Assembly: GCA_036386415.1 (NCBI GenBank)
Contig: DASVVT010000023.1
Coordinates: 37,644-101,643, forward strand
DNA: 64,000 nucleotides
Direction: 5' to 3'
From: DASVVT01 sp036386415
GTDB lineage: Bacteria > Acidobacteriota > Blastocatellia > Pyrinomonadales > Pyrinomonadaceae
Part shown: in pieces, positions 17,040-26,564 of the stretch
Numbering within the stretch: the stretch's first letter is position 1
Layout of the letters: each line of letters begins with the position of its first letter
Program-made: the position numbers and the translations under genes
Notes under the pieces: generated by a model
Database searches by the model: none
The model's input: only the letters and a program-made list of their open reading frames with translations
What the model was told of the DNA's origin: nothing

Positions 17040-18062
17040 TCAAGTAACTTGAATCAAGTGATTCAGGCGTGGCTGCACCTCTCCAATAATAGCCGCGCCC
17101 TCGATTTCATTAACTAAAGCTTCAGCCTTTGCTTGATCAATACTGATGAGAAGTCCGCCAGCCGTCTGCGGATCGAAAAGTGCGCTCTGCATCTCGCGAG
17201 AAACATGGGTTGCTATCGATACAGTCTCCCCCACGTAATCCCTGTTATTCTTATCGCCGCGAGTCAACATCCCCTGCCTGATTAATTCCAGGACATCCGG
17301 TAACAGCGGTACGCAGTCTGCCTTGATTACCAAACAGACATCGCTGGCGCGTGCCATCTCATAAGCATGTCCGAGAAGGCCGAAGCCGGTTACATCAGTG
17401 CAAGCGTGCGCGCCCGCATTCTGCATCGCGGCTGCCGCCGTCGCGGCTGAAGTCGTCATGGCCTTCATCGCTGCGTCAACCGCTTCGGCGCGTGCCACTC
17501 CGCGCTTGATGCCCGTGCTTACCGCCCCCGTCCCGATTGGCTTCGTTAAAATGAGCGCATCGCCCGGGTGGGCACCTGCGTTCGTCACGACACGCGCAGG
17601 GTCTATCACACCCGTTACGGCATAGCCAATCTTAATCTCTGCATCATCAATCGAATGCCCCCCCAACACGATCACTCCCGCTTCGTTCATGGCCATTTGA
17701 CCGCCACGCAGGATTTGACCCAGAACGCTGAGGTCCTCTTTTTGCGGATAGCATACGATGGTCAAAGCCGTAAGAGGCTTTCCACCCATAGCATAAATGT
17801 CATTAAGAGCATTATTTGCAGCGACGCGACCGTAGATTTCCGGGTCGTCCGCCACGGGTGTAAAGAAATCAACGGTTTGCACCAATGCAATGTCGTCCCG
17901 CAAACGAAACACGCCTGCGTCATCTGCCGTATCGTACCCGACAAGTACGTTCTGATTTGCTGGCTGTGCTGGAAGTGCGCCCAAAACTTGGGCCAGATCG
18001 CGCGGCGCGAGCTTCGCCACTCAACCAGCGCAGGAGACCATTTCTGTCAATCTCTTCTTCAT
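17040..18062 (-). CDS. selD: selenide, water dikinase containing selenocysteine (UGA codon 14)
   Basis: SelD makes selenophosphate from selenide and ATP, the Se donor for selenocysteine and selenouridine. A start at 18020 (GTG) would omit the catalytic N-terminus. Reading upstream through a TGA at 18023-18021, the frame gives MKKRLTEMVSCAG-U-VAKL from an ATG at 18062. This matches the family's Cys/Sec-x-x-Lys active site: Sec14 and Lys17, spaced as Cys17 and Lys20 in E. coli. Other landmarks are VGYDTADDAGVFRL, DFFTPVADDPEIYGRVAANN, MGGKPLTALTI and GGHSIDDAEIKIG. Full length is 340 residues, normal for SelD. A GC-rich hairpin can form just after the UGA. An ATG at 18041 is a shorter alternative start. 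Confidence 0.88.
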
Positions 18063-18295
18063 TTTACTTAATACCGCAGAAATGTAGAGATATATTCTCT
18101 TTCTCGGTTACTATCAAGCTCCTCGATTTATTGATTACAATTGATTATATCAGGATGGTGATATATTCCCCTATGAGGGATTTAATGGAGGCTGGTATTA
18201 TGATCCTTTAGATTTACGAGCAATAATGAAGATCAAATGCTCGCTTAAACTGTTCTAAAACCCTTTTTTCTAATGCTAAGACAGGTTGACTGGAA
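18063..18295. other. AT-rich gap between parB and selD
   Basis: This 233-nt stretch is clearly more AT-rich than its surroundings and has no credible gene. It holds the parB 3' end and presumably the selD promoter. The pair GAGCA...TGCTC at about 18219-18243 could form a weak hairpin. Confidence 0.3.
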
Positions 18296-19177
18296 TCATG
18301 TTGCAGGCGCAGTCTCCTGCGACCCAGCTAATATCTGGTAGAGTCGGTCTAGATCACTCTCGTTATAATACTCTATCTCTATCTTGCCGCCGGCGCCTGT
18401 CTGGCTCGGAAGCACACGCACTTGTGTGCCAAAGCGGCGTCGCAGTTTAGTCTCCGCAGCGCGGATATTTGCATCATCGCGTTTGGGCGGCGGCTGAGTG
18501 GCGGTCGCAGGGCTGGCACCGGCAATGATTCGCTTGATGGCTCGCTCAGTTTCACGTACGGACAAAGATTGCTCTATGACGTTACGCGCGACGCGTCTCT
18601 GGATATCCGTGTCATCTACACCGAGCAAGGCACGAGCGTGTCCCATAGAAAGCTTTTCTTCTTCCACGAGGCGCTGTATATCTTCCGGTAAACGTAAGAG
18701 GCGCAAGTAGTTAGTAACAAAAGAGCGATCTCGCCCGACTCGTTGCGCCACCGTCTCTTGGGTTAGGCCCAGGGTTTCGATGAGCCTCTTATATGCGTGG
18801 GCTTCTTCAATCGCGTTTAATTCCTGTCGTTGTATGTTTTCGACGAGCGCCAGTTCCAGTAGCTTATCGTCCGGAATTTCACGTACTACGGCCGGGACGC
18901 GTTGTAGACCGGCACGCTGAGCAGCACGCCAACGCCTTTCACCAGCTACCAGTTGATAGCGTCCGCCGCGCCTTCGCACCAGAAGCGGTTGAACAATGCC
19001 GTTTGAGCGGATCGACTGTGCCAGTTCTTCCAGACGCGTCTCATCGAAATGTGTGCGCGGCTGCGCAGGACTTGGCTCAATGAGGTCTATATCGATCTCA
19101 AGTAAATCTTCATTGGCTGTCGCCGCTGTATCCGACAGCAGTGCGCTCAAGCCCCTGCCGAGTACTCTTCTTGTCAT
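18296..19177 (-). CDS. parB: chromosome partition protein ParB (Spo0J family)
   Basis: A 293-residue CTP-dependent DNA clamp that loads at parS and helps segregate the origin. It begins with the ParA-stimulating motif ([10 protein letters not shown]). It has the CTP-binding box GERRWRA at 79-85, the box ENIQR at about 113-117, a helix-turn-helix around [20 protein letters not shown], and a C-terminal dimerisation segment. The start at 19177 lies inside parA, with a near-perfect AAAGGAGGTC ribosome site at 19194-19185, so expression is coupled to parA. Confidence 0.96.
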   Translation of the reverse strand: MTRRVLGRGLSALLSDTAATANEDLLEIDIDLIEPSPAQPRTHFDETRLEELAQSIRSNGIVQPLLVRRRGGRYQLVAGERRWRAAQRAGLQRVPAVVREIPDDKLLELALVENIQRQELNAIEEAHAYKRLIETLGLTQETVAQRVGRDRSFVTNYLRLLRLPEDIQRLVEEEKLSMGHARALLGVDDTDIQRRVARNVIEQSLSVRETERAIKRIIAGASPATATQPPPKRDDANIRAAETKLRRRFGTQVRVLPSQTGAGGKIEIEYYNESDLDRLYQILAGSQETAPAT

Positions 19178-19931
19178 GAGATATGACCTCCTTTGCTAAT
19201 TGAAGGTAGCTTTCCGCGCCGCGTGAGCGAATGTCGTACAAGATGATGGGTTTCCCGTAACTGGGCGCTTCCGCAAGTCGCACGTTTCGTGGGATGACGG
19301 TTGCAAAAACTTGTTGTCCATAAAAATCTCGCAGGTCAGCCGCTACTGCTGCTGAGAGGTTTGTGCGCTCATCGTACATGGTGAGAAGGAGTCCCTCGAT
19401 GGTTAAACCTGGATTGAGGACGCGGCGTATGCGCGCCAGAGTATCAAACAACTCCGTGACGCCTTCGAGCGCATAGTACTCGCACTGGATCGGCACGAGC
19501 AGGGAAGTAGCAGCAGTTAAAGCATTTAGCGTCATCAAGCCGAGTGAGGGAGGGCAGTCTATGATGATAAAGTCAAAGTCGTTTTCAACCCCGTGCAGCA
19601 CGTCCTGAAGCCTGTATTCACGTTTTTCAAGCTCGACGAGCTCAACCTCCGCCCCAGTCAGATTCTTATCGGCGGGCAGAACCTTCAGGAAGGGGAGTTC
19701 TGTCGGTTGGATAATATTGTTGAGCGGTTCATTAAGAACGAGCGCATGGTAGAGGCTTCTGCGAAAGCTGCCGCGTTGAATCCCGACGCCAGAGGTGGCA
19801 TTAGCCTGCGGGTCTGCGTCCACGAGCAGGACGCGTACTTCTTCAACGGCGAGAGCCGCCGCCAGATTTACCGCCGTAGTGGTCTTACCGACTCCGCCCT
19901 TCTGGTTAGCCACTGCGATGGTTTTGGTCAT
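19110..19931 (-). CDS. parA: chromosome partition ATPase ParA (Soj family)
   Basis: A 273-residue Walker-type ATPase that positions origins through ParB. The deviant Walker A motif [17 protein letters not shown] begins at residue 11. Further motifs are [14 protein letters not shown] and [19 protein letters not shown]. The C-terminus overlaps the parB start by 68 bp. The upstream gap contains parS-like sequences and then a LAGLIDADG endonuclease gene that separates parA from mnmG. Confidence 0.96.
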   Translation of the reverse strand: MTKTIAVANQKGGVGKTTTAVNLAAALAVEEVRVLLVDADPQANATSGVGIQRGSFRRSLYHALVLNEPLNNIIQPTELPFLKVLPADKNLTGAEVELVELEKREYRLQDVLHGVENDFDFIIIDCPPSLGLMTLNALTAATSLLVPIQCEYYALEGVTELFDTLARIRRVLNPGLTIEGLLLTMYDERTNLSAAVAADLRDFYGQQVFATVIPRNVRLAEAPSYGKPIILYDIRSRGAESYLQLAKEVISHDKKSTRQGLERTAVGYSGDSQ

Positions 19932-20022
19932 AGTTTGAGCCCTAAAACCTACCCTTCAGCGAGTAACGCGTAAACTAACATAAATAAGTGGCTGCGTGCC
20001 ACAATTTTTGCTTCAGATGCAT

Positions 20023-20038
20023 TGTTTCACGTATGCTT
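20023..20038. promoter_or_regulatory. degenerate parS-like half site
   Basis: TGTTTCACGTATGCTT matches the left half of the parS consensus TGTTTCACGTGAAACA but not the right. It is flanked by a 7-bp inverted repeat, CAGATGC at 20014-20020 and GCATCTG at 20053-20059. It lies just upstream of parA and may be a weak ParB site or a decayed one. Confidence 0.4.
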
Positions 20039-20070
20039 GTAAAGAAAATTTTGCATCTGGTCAAAAGTAT

Positions 20071-20086
20071 AGTTTCACGTGTAACT
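20071..20086. promoter_or_regulatory. parS half site at the low-coordinate edge of the homing endonuclease gene
   Basis: AGTTTCACGTGTAACT contains the intact left 10 bp (GTTTCACGTG) of the parS palindrome; the other half is altered. It lies five bases beyond the stop codon of the LAGLIDADG gene. Its partner at 20481-20496 carries the intact right half. Confidence 0.6.
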
Positions 20087-20091
20087 ACTCA

Positions 20092-20466
20092 CTAAGCTGA
20101 ATAAATTCTAGCGGTGTGAATCCGGTATAAGCCTCTAGCCCTTTGGACGCAATAATTAAAATAGATGTAATATTTTTCTAACCATGCGTAGAATTGATCG
20201 CGTTTACGGCTTTGAGGTAAATATTCTTTGAACAGTGGAAACGCCTCGACTAATTCGCGTCCATAAAGTTTGTAATGAAGGAAATGGCGGCCATTGTTAT
20301 GATAAGGCCCATAAATTCGACCACCGAGCAAGCGTTGAACTTCTAAAAGAGGCGCAGGATCGTTCATATGCAGCTTAATTGAGAGCCATCCTTTTTTACA
20401 ATCGCCCGTGAAACTTCCTTCTCCTACTATTAAGCCCATAATATAGCCAATTTCAAAATCCGTCAT
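20092..20466 (-). CDS. single-motif LAGLIDADG homing endonuclease
   Basis: A 124-residue protein starting MTDFEIGYIMGLIVGEGSF, a LAGLIDADG helix with the acidic catalytic residue (E) in place. It has one motif only, so it should act as a homodimer. The start at 20466 is chosen because GGAGG lies five bases upstream; a frame start at 20514 would overlap mnmG. It interrupts the usual mnmG-parA junction and is AT-richer than its neighbours, which suggests acquisition. It is not inside a recognisable intron or intein, so it is a free-standing endonuclease. Its flanks are the two halves of a parS site. It could alternatively be a domesticated DNA-binding protein. Confidence 0.85.
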   Translation of the reverse strand: MTDFEIGYIMGLIVGEGSFTGDCKKGWLSIKLHMNDPAPLLEVQRLLGGRIYGPYHNNGRHFLHYKLYGRELVEAFPLFKEYLPQSRKRDQFYAWLEKYYIYFNYCVQRARGLYRIHTARIYSA

Positions 20467-20480
20467 AATGCCTCCATTGT

Positions 20481-20496
20481 GGTGACACGTGAAACC
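20481..20496. promoter_or_regulatory. parS half site at the high-coordinate edge of the homing endonuclease gene
   Basis: GGTGACACGTGAAACC contains the intact right 10 bp (CACGTGAAAC) of the parS palindrome. Together with the left half at 20072-20081 it would make GTTTCACGTGAAAC if the sequence between and one CACGTG copy were removed. Confidence 0.6.
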
Positions 20497-20510
20497 ATAG
20501 GCAGGATAAC

Positions 20511-22391
20511 TCAAGCGGCCTGCTGTCGAAGATTTAGGTGAACCAGCAGGGTTGAAAGGGCTGCGGGAGTTAGACCATTAATTCGTCGCGCCTGGCCGAA
20601 AGTTTGTGGGCGGGCGCGTTCGAACCGCTCGACCATCTCGTTGGAGAGCCCACTGATACTACGAAAGTCGAAATCAGCGGGTATTCGCAGCCCATCATGC
20701 TGGTATAAGCGCCCGAAGGTAGCCTGCTGCGCTTTGATGTATCCGCTGTAGAGCAGGTCTGCGAGGGCTGATTCTAAATTGGAGAAGCGCGCTTCGCTGC
20801 GGACATCTGCCGGGAGCAGGCGATTGATAAGCTCCAGGTGGACGTTGGGGCGCTGTGCGAGTTGTGCAAGCGTGATGGAATCTCCCAGGTCGGCAGAGAG
20901 TGTATGGCTGAGAGCGGAGTAGGCCGCGTCGGAGCGTTTGAGACGTGTTTCCTCAAGGGCTGTACGAAGTCTGGCGATCTGGTCTCGGCGCTGGTTGAAA
21001 CGTTCCCAGTCTGTGTCGCCGACGAGTCCCAGTTCCCGACCATAAGGTTCAAGACGCGCATCCGCGTTGTCGTGTCTGAGCGCGAGTCTGTATTCAGCGC
21101 GCGAGGTGAAGATGCGATAAGGCTCGTCCACACCTTGCTTGATCAGATCGTCAATTAAAACCCCTATATACGATTCTTCACGCTGAAGGCGAAACTCTGG
21201 CCGCCCCTGAACGGCGAGGGCGGCGTTGATACCCGCAATCAGTCCCTGGCAGGCAGCTTCCTCGTACCCGGTCGTCCCGTTGATCTGCCCTGCGTGAAAA
21301 AGCCCTTTAATTCGAGCCGTTTCCAGTCCGGGCGTAAGCTCGCGCGGATCCACGTAATCGTACTCTATGGCGTAGCCCGGACGTATGATTCGAGCCTCAT
21401 CGAGCCCGGGAATCATGCGCACCAATTCTTGTTGAAGTTCTGCTGGCAGCGACGTGGAGAACCCATTCAGATAGACTTCATTAGTATCATGCCCCTCCGG
21501 CTCAAGGAAGAGCTGGTGACGGTTTTTATCAGCAAACTTCACCACCTTGTCTTCGATGGAGGGACAATAGCGTGGTCCCACACCTTTGATCCTGCCGGAA
21601 TAGAGCGGCGATTCATGCAGATTAGCTCGGATCGCCTCATGAACAGTGTCGGTCGTGTAACCTATATAGCAGGTGATTTGCGGCTGCTCTATACGGTCAG
21701 TGGCGAAGGAAAAGGGCACAGGGCGTTCGTCTGCTGGCTGTGGCTCGAAGCGATCCCAGTCAATCGTACGTCCGTCCAGGCGCGGTGGTGTTCCGGTTTT
21801 GAGCCGTCCGACAGGGAAACCGAGGCGTTTTAAGCTCTCAGCCAATTCGATAGAGGCTGGCTCACCTGCGCGCCCGGCACTATAAGTGCGACGACCCGCA
21901 TGGATTAACCCATTAAGAAAGGTTCCGGTAGCGACTACAACCGCACGCGCACTAAAGCGGCGCGTATCCTGTAGCTCAACGCCGCAGACGCGACCATCTC
22001 TAACAATCAGGTCAACAACCAACCCCTGGCGCAAATGTAGATTTGGTGTCGCTTCCAGAGTGCGGCGCATCTCCGTGCGATAAAGGGCGCGGTCTGCCTG
22101 GGCGCGTGGGGCTTGCACGGCGGGGCCACGTGAACGGTTGAGCAAGCGGAACTGTATTCCGGTACGATCAATAACGCGCCCCATAATACCGCCCAGGGCA
22201 TCTATCTCGCGTACGAGGTGGCCTTTAGCGATGCCGCCGATAGCAGGATTGCACGACATCTGCCCGATCAGGTCAAGATTGAGCGTCACCAGTGCGGTTT
22301 GAGCGCCGAGGCGTGCGGCGGTAGAGGCGGCCTCGCACCCGGCATGGCCTGCCCCGATCACAACTACATCAAATGCTTCATCAAAACTCAT
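20511..22391 (-). CDS. mnmG: tRNA uridine-5-carboxymethylaminomethyl modification enzyme MnmG (GidA)
   Basis: A 626-residue FAD protein that, with MnmE, modifies U34 of several tRNAs using methylenetetrahydrofolate. It shows the FAD loop VVIGAGHAGCEAASTAARLG at the N-terminus, the signature CNPAIGGIAKGHLVREIDAL, GLFHAGQINGTTGYEEAACQ, and a C-terminal MnmE-binding helical domain. The gene is two bases downstream of mnmE. Length matches the family. Confidence 0.98.
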   Translation of the reverse strand: MSFDEAFDVVVIGAGHAGCEAASTAARLGAQTALVTLNLDLIGQMSCNPAIGGIAKGHLVREIDALGGIMGRVIDRTGIQFRLLNRSRGPAVQAPRAQADRALYRTEMRRTLEATPNLHLRQGLVVDLIVRDGRVCGVELQDTRRFSARAVVVATGTFLNGLIHAGRRTYSAGRAGEPASIELAESLKRLGFPVGRLKTGTPPRLDGRTIDWDRFEPQPADERPVPFSFATDRIEQPQITCYIGYTTDTVHEAIRANLHESPLYSGRIKGVGPRYCPSIEDKVVKFADKNRHQLFLEPEGHDTNEVYLNGFSTSLPAELQQELVRMIPGLDEARIIRPGYAIEYDYVDPRELTPGLETARIKGLFHAGQINGTTGYEEAACQGLIAGINAALAVQGRPEFRLQREESYIGVLIDDLIKQGVDEPYRIFTSRAEYRLALRHDNADARLEPYGRELGLVGDTDWERFNQRRDQIARLRTALEETRLKRSDAAYSALSHTLSADLGDSITLAQLAQRPNVHLELINRLLPADVRSEARFSNLESALADLLYSGYIKAQQATFGRLYQHDGLRIPADFDFRSISGLSNEMVERFERARPQTFGQARRINGLTPAALSTLLVHLNLRQQAA

Positions 22392-22393
22392 GG

Positions 22394-23761
22394 CTACTTC
22401 CCTATACAGAAGGTCGCGAAGATTTGCGATAAAACGTCGTCGGGCGTTGTTTCTCCTGTAATCCGACCCAAAAGGCGTAGAGCATCATAGAGACCGACGA
22501 GCACAAATTCCTCGCTCGCTCGCTGCTCAAGCAGAACACTGGAAGAGTTAAGGGCATCCTGTGCGCGGCGTAAAAGATCGAAATGGCGCGCATCTGTGAT
22601 CAGAAAATCTGTTTCATGTGTACCCTGAGCAGCGAACGGCGCCAGTATAGCAGCACGCAGGGCATCTAGTCCCGCACCAGTCTTTGCAGACACAGAGACT
22701 ACGGGTGCTTGATCCCTTTTCAACTGGAAATCATTATTTTTGAAAGAGTCCAGGTCGCTTTTGTTAAGAGCGATAAGGTGCGGGCTCTCTGCGACTTCAG
22801 CCAGAACCTCTGCATCTTCCGCTGTTAAAGGCTGGGAGCCGTCTAGCACGACCACGATCAGGTCTGCGTCGGCAAGCGCCCGCCGCGTGCGTTCCACGCC
22901 CAAATTCTCAATTTCGTCTGAAGAGACACGGACTCCGGCGGTATCCGTAAGCAGGACGGGAATCCCACGCAGGCTTATCAGTTCGCTTAAACTGTCGCGC
23001 GTGGTGCCCGGAACATCCGTCACGATAGCCCTGTCTACAGACAGTAAACTGTTGAAAAGGCTAGACTTACCAACATTAGGCCGACCCGCGATCGTGACCT
23101 TGAGCCCCTCTTTCAAAAGTCGCCCGGCACGAAAAGTGGAGGCAAGATTCCCGAGCTTATCTACCAGACCACGAAGCTTTACGTTGAGATGGCTTGAAGC
23201 GATTTCAGGCAGATCATCCTCTACAAATTCAAGCGAAGATTCCAAAGGCACAATAATATCCACGAGCGCATCTTTAACCGGTTGAAGACGCGCCGAGAGC
23301 TCCCCTTTAAGCTGTCTGACCGCCTGCCGTGCGGCGTTGTGGGTCTGCGCATTGATGAGATCGCGCACGGCTTCGGCCTGGCTCAGATTCAGGCGTTTAT
23401 TAGCCAGGGCGCGCAAGGTAAACTCGCCTGGGCCAGCCGCACGCGCATCCAGGCTGAGGATCACATCGATGAGGTGGCGCAGCAGAAGTGGCGAGCCATG
23501 ACAGCTTAACTCTATGACATCCTCGCCCGTGAATGAGTGCGGAGATTTAAAGTAGGTGATGAGGGCGCTATCTAAAATCTCTTTGGTTTCGGGATCATGA
23601 ACATTTCGTAGCGTCACGCGATGAGGTTCAGGGTCGAACGAGGCGTCGCCAGTGAGAGTGCGAATAATCTTCAGAGAGAGCGGGCCGCTCAGACGTATCA
23701 CGCCGATCCCGCTGCGACCGGGAGGCGTCGATAAAGCAACGATGGTATCTGTCGTTGGCAC
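22394..23761 (-). CDS. mnmE: tRNA modification GTPase MnmE (TrmE)
   Basis: A 455-residue GTPase, partner of MnmG. The N-terminal formyl-THF-binding domain starts DTIVALSTPPGRSGIGVIRL. The inserted G domain has GRPNVGKSSLFNSLL, DVPGTTRDSLSE, DTAGVR and NKSDLD. The protein ends with the catalytic CIGK motif. All key elements are intact. It is next to khpB upstream and mnmG downstream, the standard order near oriC. Confidence 0.98.
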   Translation of the reverse strand: MPTTDTIVALSTPPGRSGIGVIRLSGPLSLKIIRTLTGDASFDPEPHRVTLRNVHDPETKEILDSALITYFKSPHSFTGEDVIELSCHGSPLLLRHLIDVILSLDARAAGPGEFTLRALANKRLNLSQAEAVRDLINAQTHNAARQAVRQLKGELSARLQPVKDALVDIIVPLESSLEFVEDDLPEIASSHLNVKLRGLVDKLGNLASTFRAGRLLKEGLKVTIAGRPNVGKSSLFNSLLSVDRAIVTDVPGTTRDSLSELISLRGIPVLLTDTAGVRVSSDEIENLGVERTRRALADADLIVVVLDGSQPLTAEDAEVLAEVAESPHLIALNKSDLDSFKNNDFQLKRDQAPVVSVSAKTGAGLDALRAAILAPFAAQGTHETDFLITDARHFDLLRRAQDALNSSSVLLEQRASEEFVLVGLYDALRLLGRITGETTPDDVLSQIFATFCIGK

Positions 23762-23847
23762 TGCCGGAAGAAGAGATAGCCAGGACTAACGCGTAGCGTG
23801 TGAAAGAAGAAGGCTGGCAGAGCTTATCAACTATCACAAGCAGACGC

Positions 23848-24303
23848 TTACTGTTTTTTGAGAGTCACTTTTAATCTGCGCGCGGAGCCTTCACCGATTG
23901 ATTCAGTATGCAGGTCTTCATCTTCTGCAAGGGCGAGATGAATCACTCGACGCTCGTTTGGAAGCATCGGTCCAAAGGTGTAGGGGACGCCCGTTGTGCG
24001 TACGCGGTCGGCGACATAATTAGCCATCGCTCGCAGCTCGGCTTCTCGGGTCGCGCGAAAATTATCGACATCGCAAACGATGCGCTCGCCCTTCGGAAGT
24101 TCACGCCCGACCGCTTGATTGACGAGATGCTGGGCGGCCTCTAAAAGCTCCCCGCCCTCGTTCAGTAAGAACGAGGCGTCAGCGCCATCAATATTCAAAA
24201 GGCATCCGCTCTCAGCTTCTCCGACGCTCGCGCGAAGATCAAGACCTGCGCCATCAAAGATAGCGTTGAGAAATTCCTGAGCCTGTTGACATGCTTCGTT
24301 CAT
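23848..24303 (-). CDS. khpB: KH-R3H RNA-binding protein KhpB/Jag
   Basis: A 151-residue protein with a KH domain (residues about 5-75) and an R3H domain (about 80-145, containing NFRATREAELRAMANYVADR and NERRVIHLALAEDEDLHTES). It lacks the N-terminal Jag_N domain found in many Firmicutes. The position downstream of yidC is conserved. In other bacteria KhpB binds small and messenger RNAs with KhpA and affects cell division and envelope growth. Confidence 0.92.
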   Translation of the reverse strand: MNEACQQAQEFLNAIFDGAGLDLRASVGEAESGCLLNIDGADASFLLNEGGELLEAAQHLVNQAVGRELPKGERIVCDVDNFRATREAELRAMANYVADRVRTTGVPYTFGPMLPNERRVIHLALAEDEDLHTESIGEGSARRLKVTLKKQ

Positions 24304-24356
24304 TTCAAATCAATGCCTGGACCAATCGGATCAAGAGGCAACGCTACGAGATCACA

Positions 24357-26261
24357 TCAAGCTTGTGAAACGCGTGTCGTGCTCAGCTTCTTCGGGGGAC
24401 GCGCCTCAGCCTTTTTTTTCGGCGGCTCTTCGTCATCTTCAGACTTAGTCAAACGATTGATCAGCACCTGCTGACCGAAGCCGACGACGTTTCCCACCAG
24501 CCAGTAGACGAGCAATCCGGCGGGCGCGCTCCACAGCATGTAGAGCATGAAGAGCGGCATGCCAATCGCCATCATCTTGCGTTGCAGCGGGTCGGCGGAC
24601 GGAGCCGGAGTAATCAGTTGCAACACGATCATCGACGCCGCGAACAGGATCGGCAGCATATGTATGGTATAGGGCTCAGCCGCCGAAAGGTCTGGTATCC
24701 AGAGAAACGATGCCTGGCGAAAGTCTATCGAGATCGTGATCGCGCGATAGAGCGCAAAGAGAAATGGCATTTGAATCAGAAGCGGCAAACAACCGCCGAG
24801 GGGATTGCCCTCCTTCATCAAACGCAGTTGCTCCATTTGCAGCTCTTTCAAACGCGGATCATCCTGCTTCATCCCCTTGATCTTTTCCTGTAGCTCTTTC
24901 ATGCGCGGCGCAAGTTTCTGCGCCTTCTTCATGGACTTTGATGAGCGCCATTTGAGCGGAAAGAAAAGGGAATAGATGACGATGGTGAAGAGGATGATCG
25001 CCACGCCGTAGCTGCCCGTCAACGCGTATAGCTTTTGGATGGACCAGAGAATCGGTACGGCCAGGGGGCGTGAAAGACTGCTCAGAAAGCCGTAATCAAT
25101 CGCTTGTTCGAGATCAACCTCAGCCTTCGCCCCGCTCGCTTGGCTAACCACCTTACTAAGCTCATCACTCGCATTAGTTAGCAGGTAGTGATCCTTGGGG
25201 CCGGTGTAAATCCATGTCGGAGAGCCATCCGTCGGAATCGGAACCAGAGCGGTGATCAAATACCTTGCCTCTTTGTTTCCGTTTACCTGGTACTCGTACT
25301 TGGCGGTGCGAATCTCCAACCCTTCCGTCTTTTTGGAAGGCACGGCGATCATGGCGAAATAAGTGTCGCCGATACCAGCCCAGGTAACTGGCCCATTGAG
25401 TACCTGACGATCCGGGCTCTCCTTATTTTCGTTGACCGCCTGACCATAAATTCGCTTGACTTCACCTTCGACGACGGCGATGGCCTCGGGCGCAACCGAA
25501 TAGAAGCTGTAGTGAGTAATGCCTTGATCACCGATGGCAGGCCCAACCAGAAGCTTTGCTTGAGGAACCTGCTGTCCGCCGCGATTTAGTTTGACTTCAA
25601 TATCCGTGATGTAACGATCCGCGTTAAAGATGATGCTCTTGGTCGCATCGAGCCCCATAGACTCGTCGCGTAAAGTGAAATCTATACGCTTCGACTCGCC
25701 GGGAGCGAGATTGATACTGATCTCATCACCTTCACCTTCTGCCCCGCTGATCGCGTAGTTTCTGGAGGACAGGAGATCATCAATTTTTGCGTCACCGGTG
25801 CTGAGACGAAGCGGCGCTTCACCCCGTTTCAGACCTTCCGGCGAGATGAGCTGAAGCGGTTGAGGGTCACTCTTGGTACTGGCGACGGTATAGAGCGGGC
25901 GGCTTGGTTTGTTATTATCTGCCGGAAGGGATTTAAGCAACCAACTTGTCGCCACTGCGCCATGACTATCGAGCTTCACTTCGTACAGGGGCGACGTGAT
26001 CTTGATGGTTCGCTGTGGCGTGGTGTCCTGTGTGGAAGGTACTACTGCCTCTGCTTGCGGCGGCTGACCCGAAGCAGTTGTGTTGGCGGTGGCGGTCGCT
26101 TGCGGTGAAGGCGATGAGGCTGTTGGCTGCTGCTGCTGCTCCGGCGTCGCAGCGTTATTGGCGTTGATCTGCTTTGGTGATGGAGCAGGGAACAGATAAC
26201 TCCAGACCAAAAGTATCGCCGCCGAAATTACAAGAGCAAGGACGAAACGCTGTTGTCGCAT
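24357..26261 (-). CDS. yidC: membrane protein insertase YidC
   Basis: A 634-residue Gram-negative-type YidC. It has a first membrane helix (FVLALVISAAILLVWSYLF), a Gln/Pro/Thr-rich linker, a large periplasmic beta domain (about 85-390), then the conserved insertase core with YGVAIILFTIVIYSLFFPLK, the cytoplasmic charged hairpin (KKAQKLAPRMKELQEKIKG) and further helices. The basic tail helps ribosome contact. The presence of the periplasmic domain indicates a diderm cell. It lies between yidD and khpB. Confidence 0.97.
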   Translation of the reverse strand: MRQQRFVLALVISAAILLVWSYLFPAPSPKQINANNAATPEQQQQPTASSPSPQATATANTTASGQPPQAEAVVPSTQDTTPQRTIKITSPLYEVKLDSHGAVATSWLLKSLPADNNKPSRPLYTVASTKSDPQPLQLISPEGLKRGEAPLRLSTGDAKIDDLLSSRNYAISGAEGEGDEISINLAPGESKRIDFTLRDESMGLDATKSIIFNADRYITDIEVKLNRGGQQVPQAKLLVGPAIGDQGITHYSFYSVAPEAIAVVEGEVKRIYGQAVNENKESPDRQVLNGPVTWAGIGDTYFAMIAVPSKKTEGLEIRTAKYEYQVNGNKEARYLITALVPIPTDGSPTWIYTGPKDHYLLTNASDELSKVVSQASGAKAEVDLEQAIDYGFLSSLSRPLAVPILWSIQKLYALTGSYGVAIILFTIVIYSLFFPLKWRSSKSMKKAQKLAPRMKELQEKIKGMKQDDPRLKELQMEQLRLMKEGNPLGGCLPLLIQMPFLFALYRAITISIDFRQASFLWIPDLSAAEPYTIHMLPILFAASMIVLQLITPAPSADPLQRKMMAIGMPLFMLYMLWSAPAGLLVYWLVGNVVGFGQQVLINRLTKSEDDEEPPKKKAEARPPKKLSTTRVSQA

Positions 26262-26343
26262 TTGATTTAAACTGAAGCGCGCTTTCTTAGCGTGAACCTA
26301 TAGATGAGATGGCAATCCTCGTTCGCTGGTCAACCTCAATCTC

Positions 26344-26553
26344 TCACTTAACCGGATCGTACCCGCCCGGATGAAAAGGATGACAACGCAAAAGTCGCCG
26401 CACGCCCATCCAACTCCCACGCCAGGCACCATGTCGCTCGATAGCTTCGCGTGCATATTCCGAGCAGGTGGGGACAAACCGACAGGAGGGCGGAAGCAGA
26501 GGCGAGAGCGCGATCTTGTACAGCTTCAATATCGAAACAAGAATGGTTCTCAC
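26344..26553 (-). CDS. yidD: membrane protein insertion efficiency factor YidD
   Basis: A 69-residue protein with the YidD core [36 protein letters not shown] and [17 protein letters not shown]. It has an amphipathic N-terminal helix and conserved cysteines. It assists YidC-dependent insertion. It is 11 bp downstream of rnpA. Confidence 0.95.
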   Translation of the reverse strand: MRTILVSILKLYKIALSPLLPPSCRFVPTCSEYAREAIERHGAWRGSWMGVRRLLRCHPFHPGGYDPVK

Positions 26554-26564
26554 TGCTTTACCGC

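Noticed and set aside
18547..18564. parS-like half site (GTTTCACGT) within parB
   Set aside because: Only nine bases match and they lie in coding sequence with no partner half; treated as chance.
22612..22626. TGTTTCATGTGTACC in mnmE as a parS site
   Set aside because: It has a mismatch in the invariant core and a poor right half, and it lies in a coding region.
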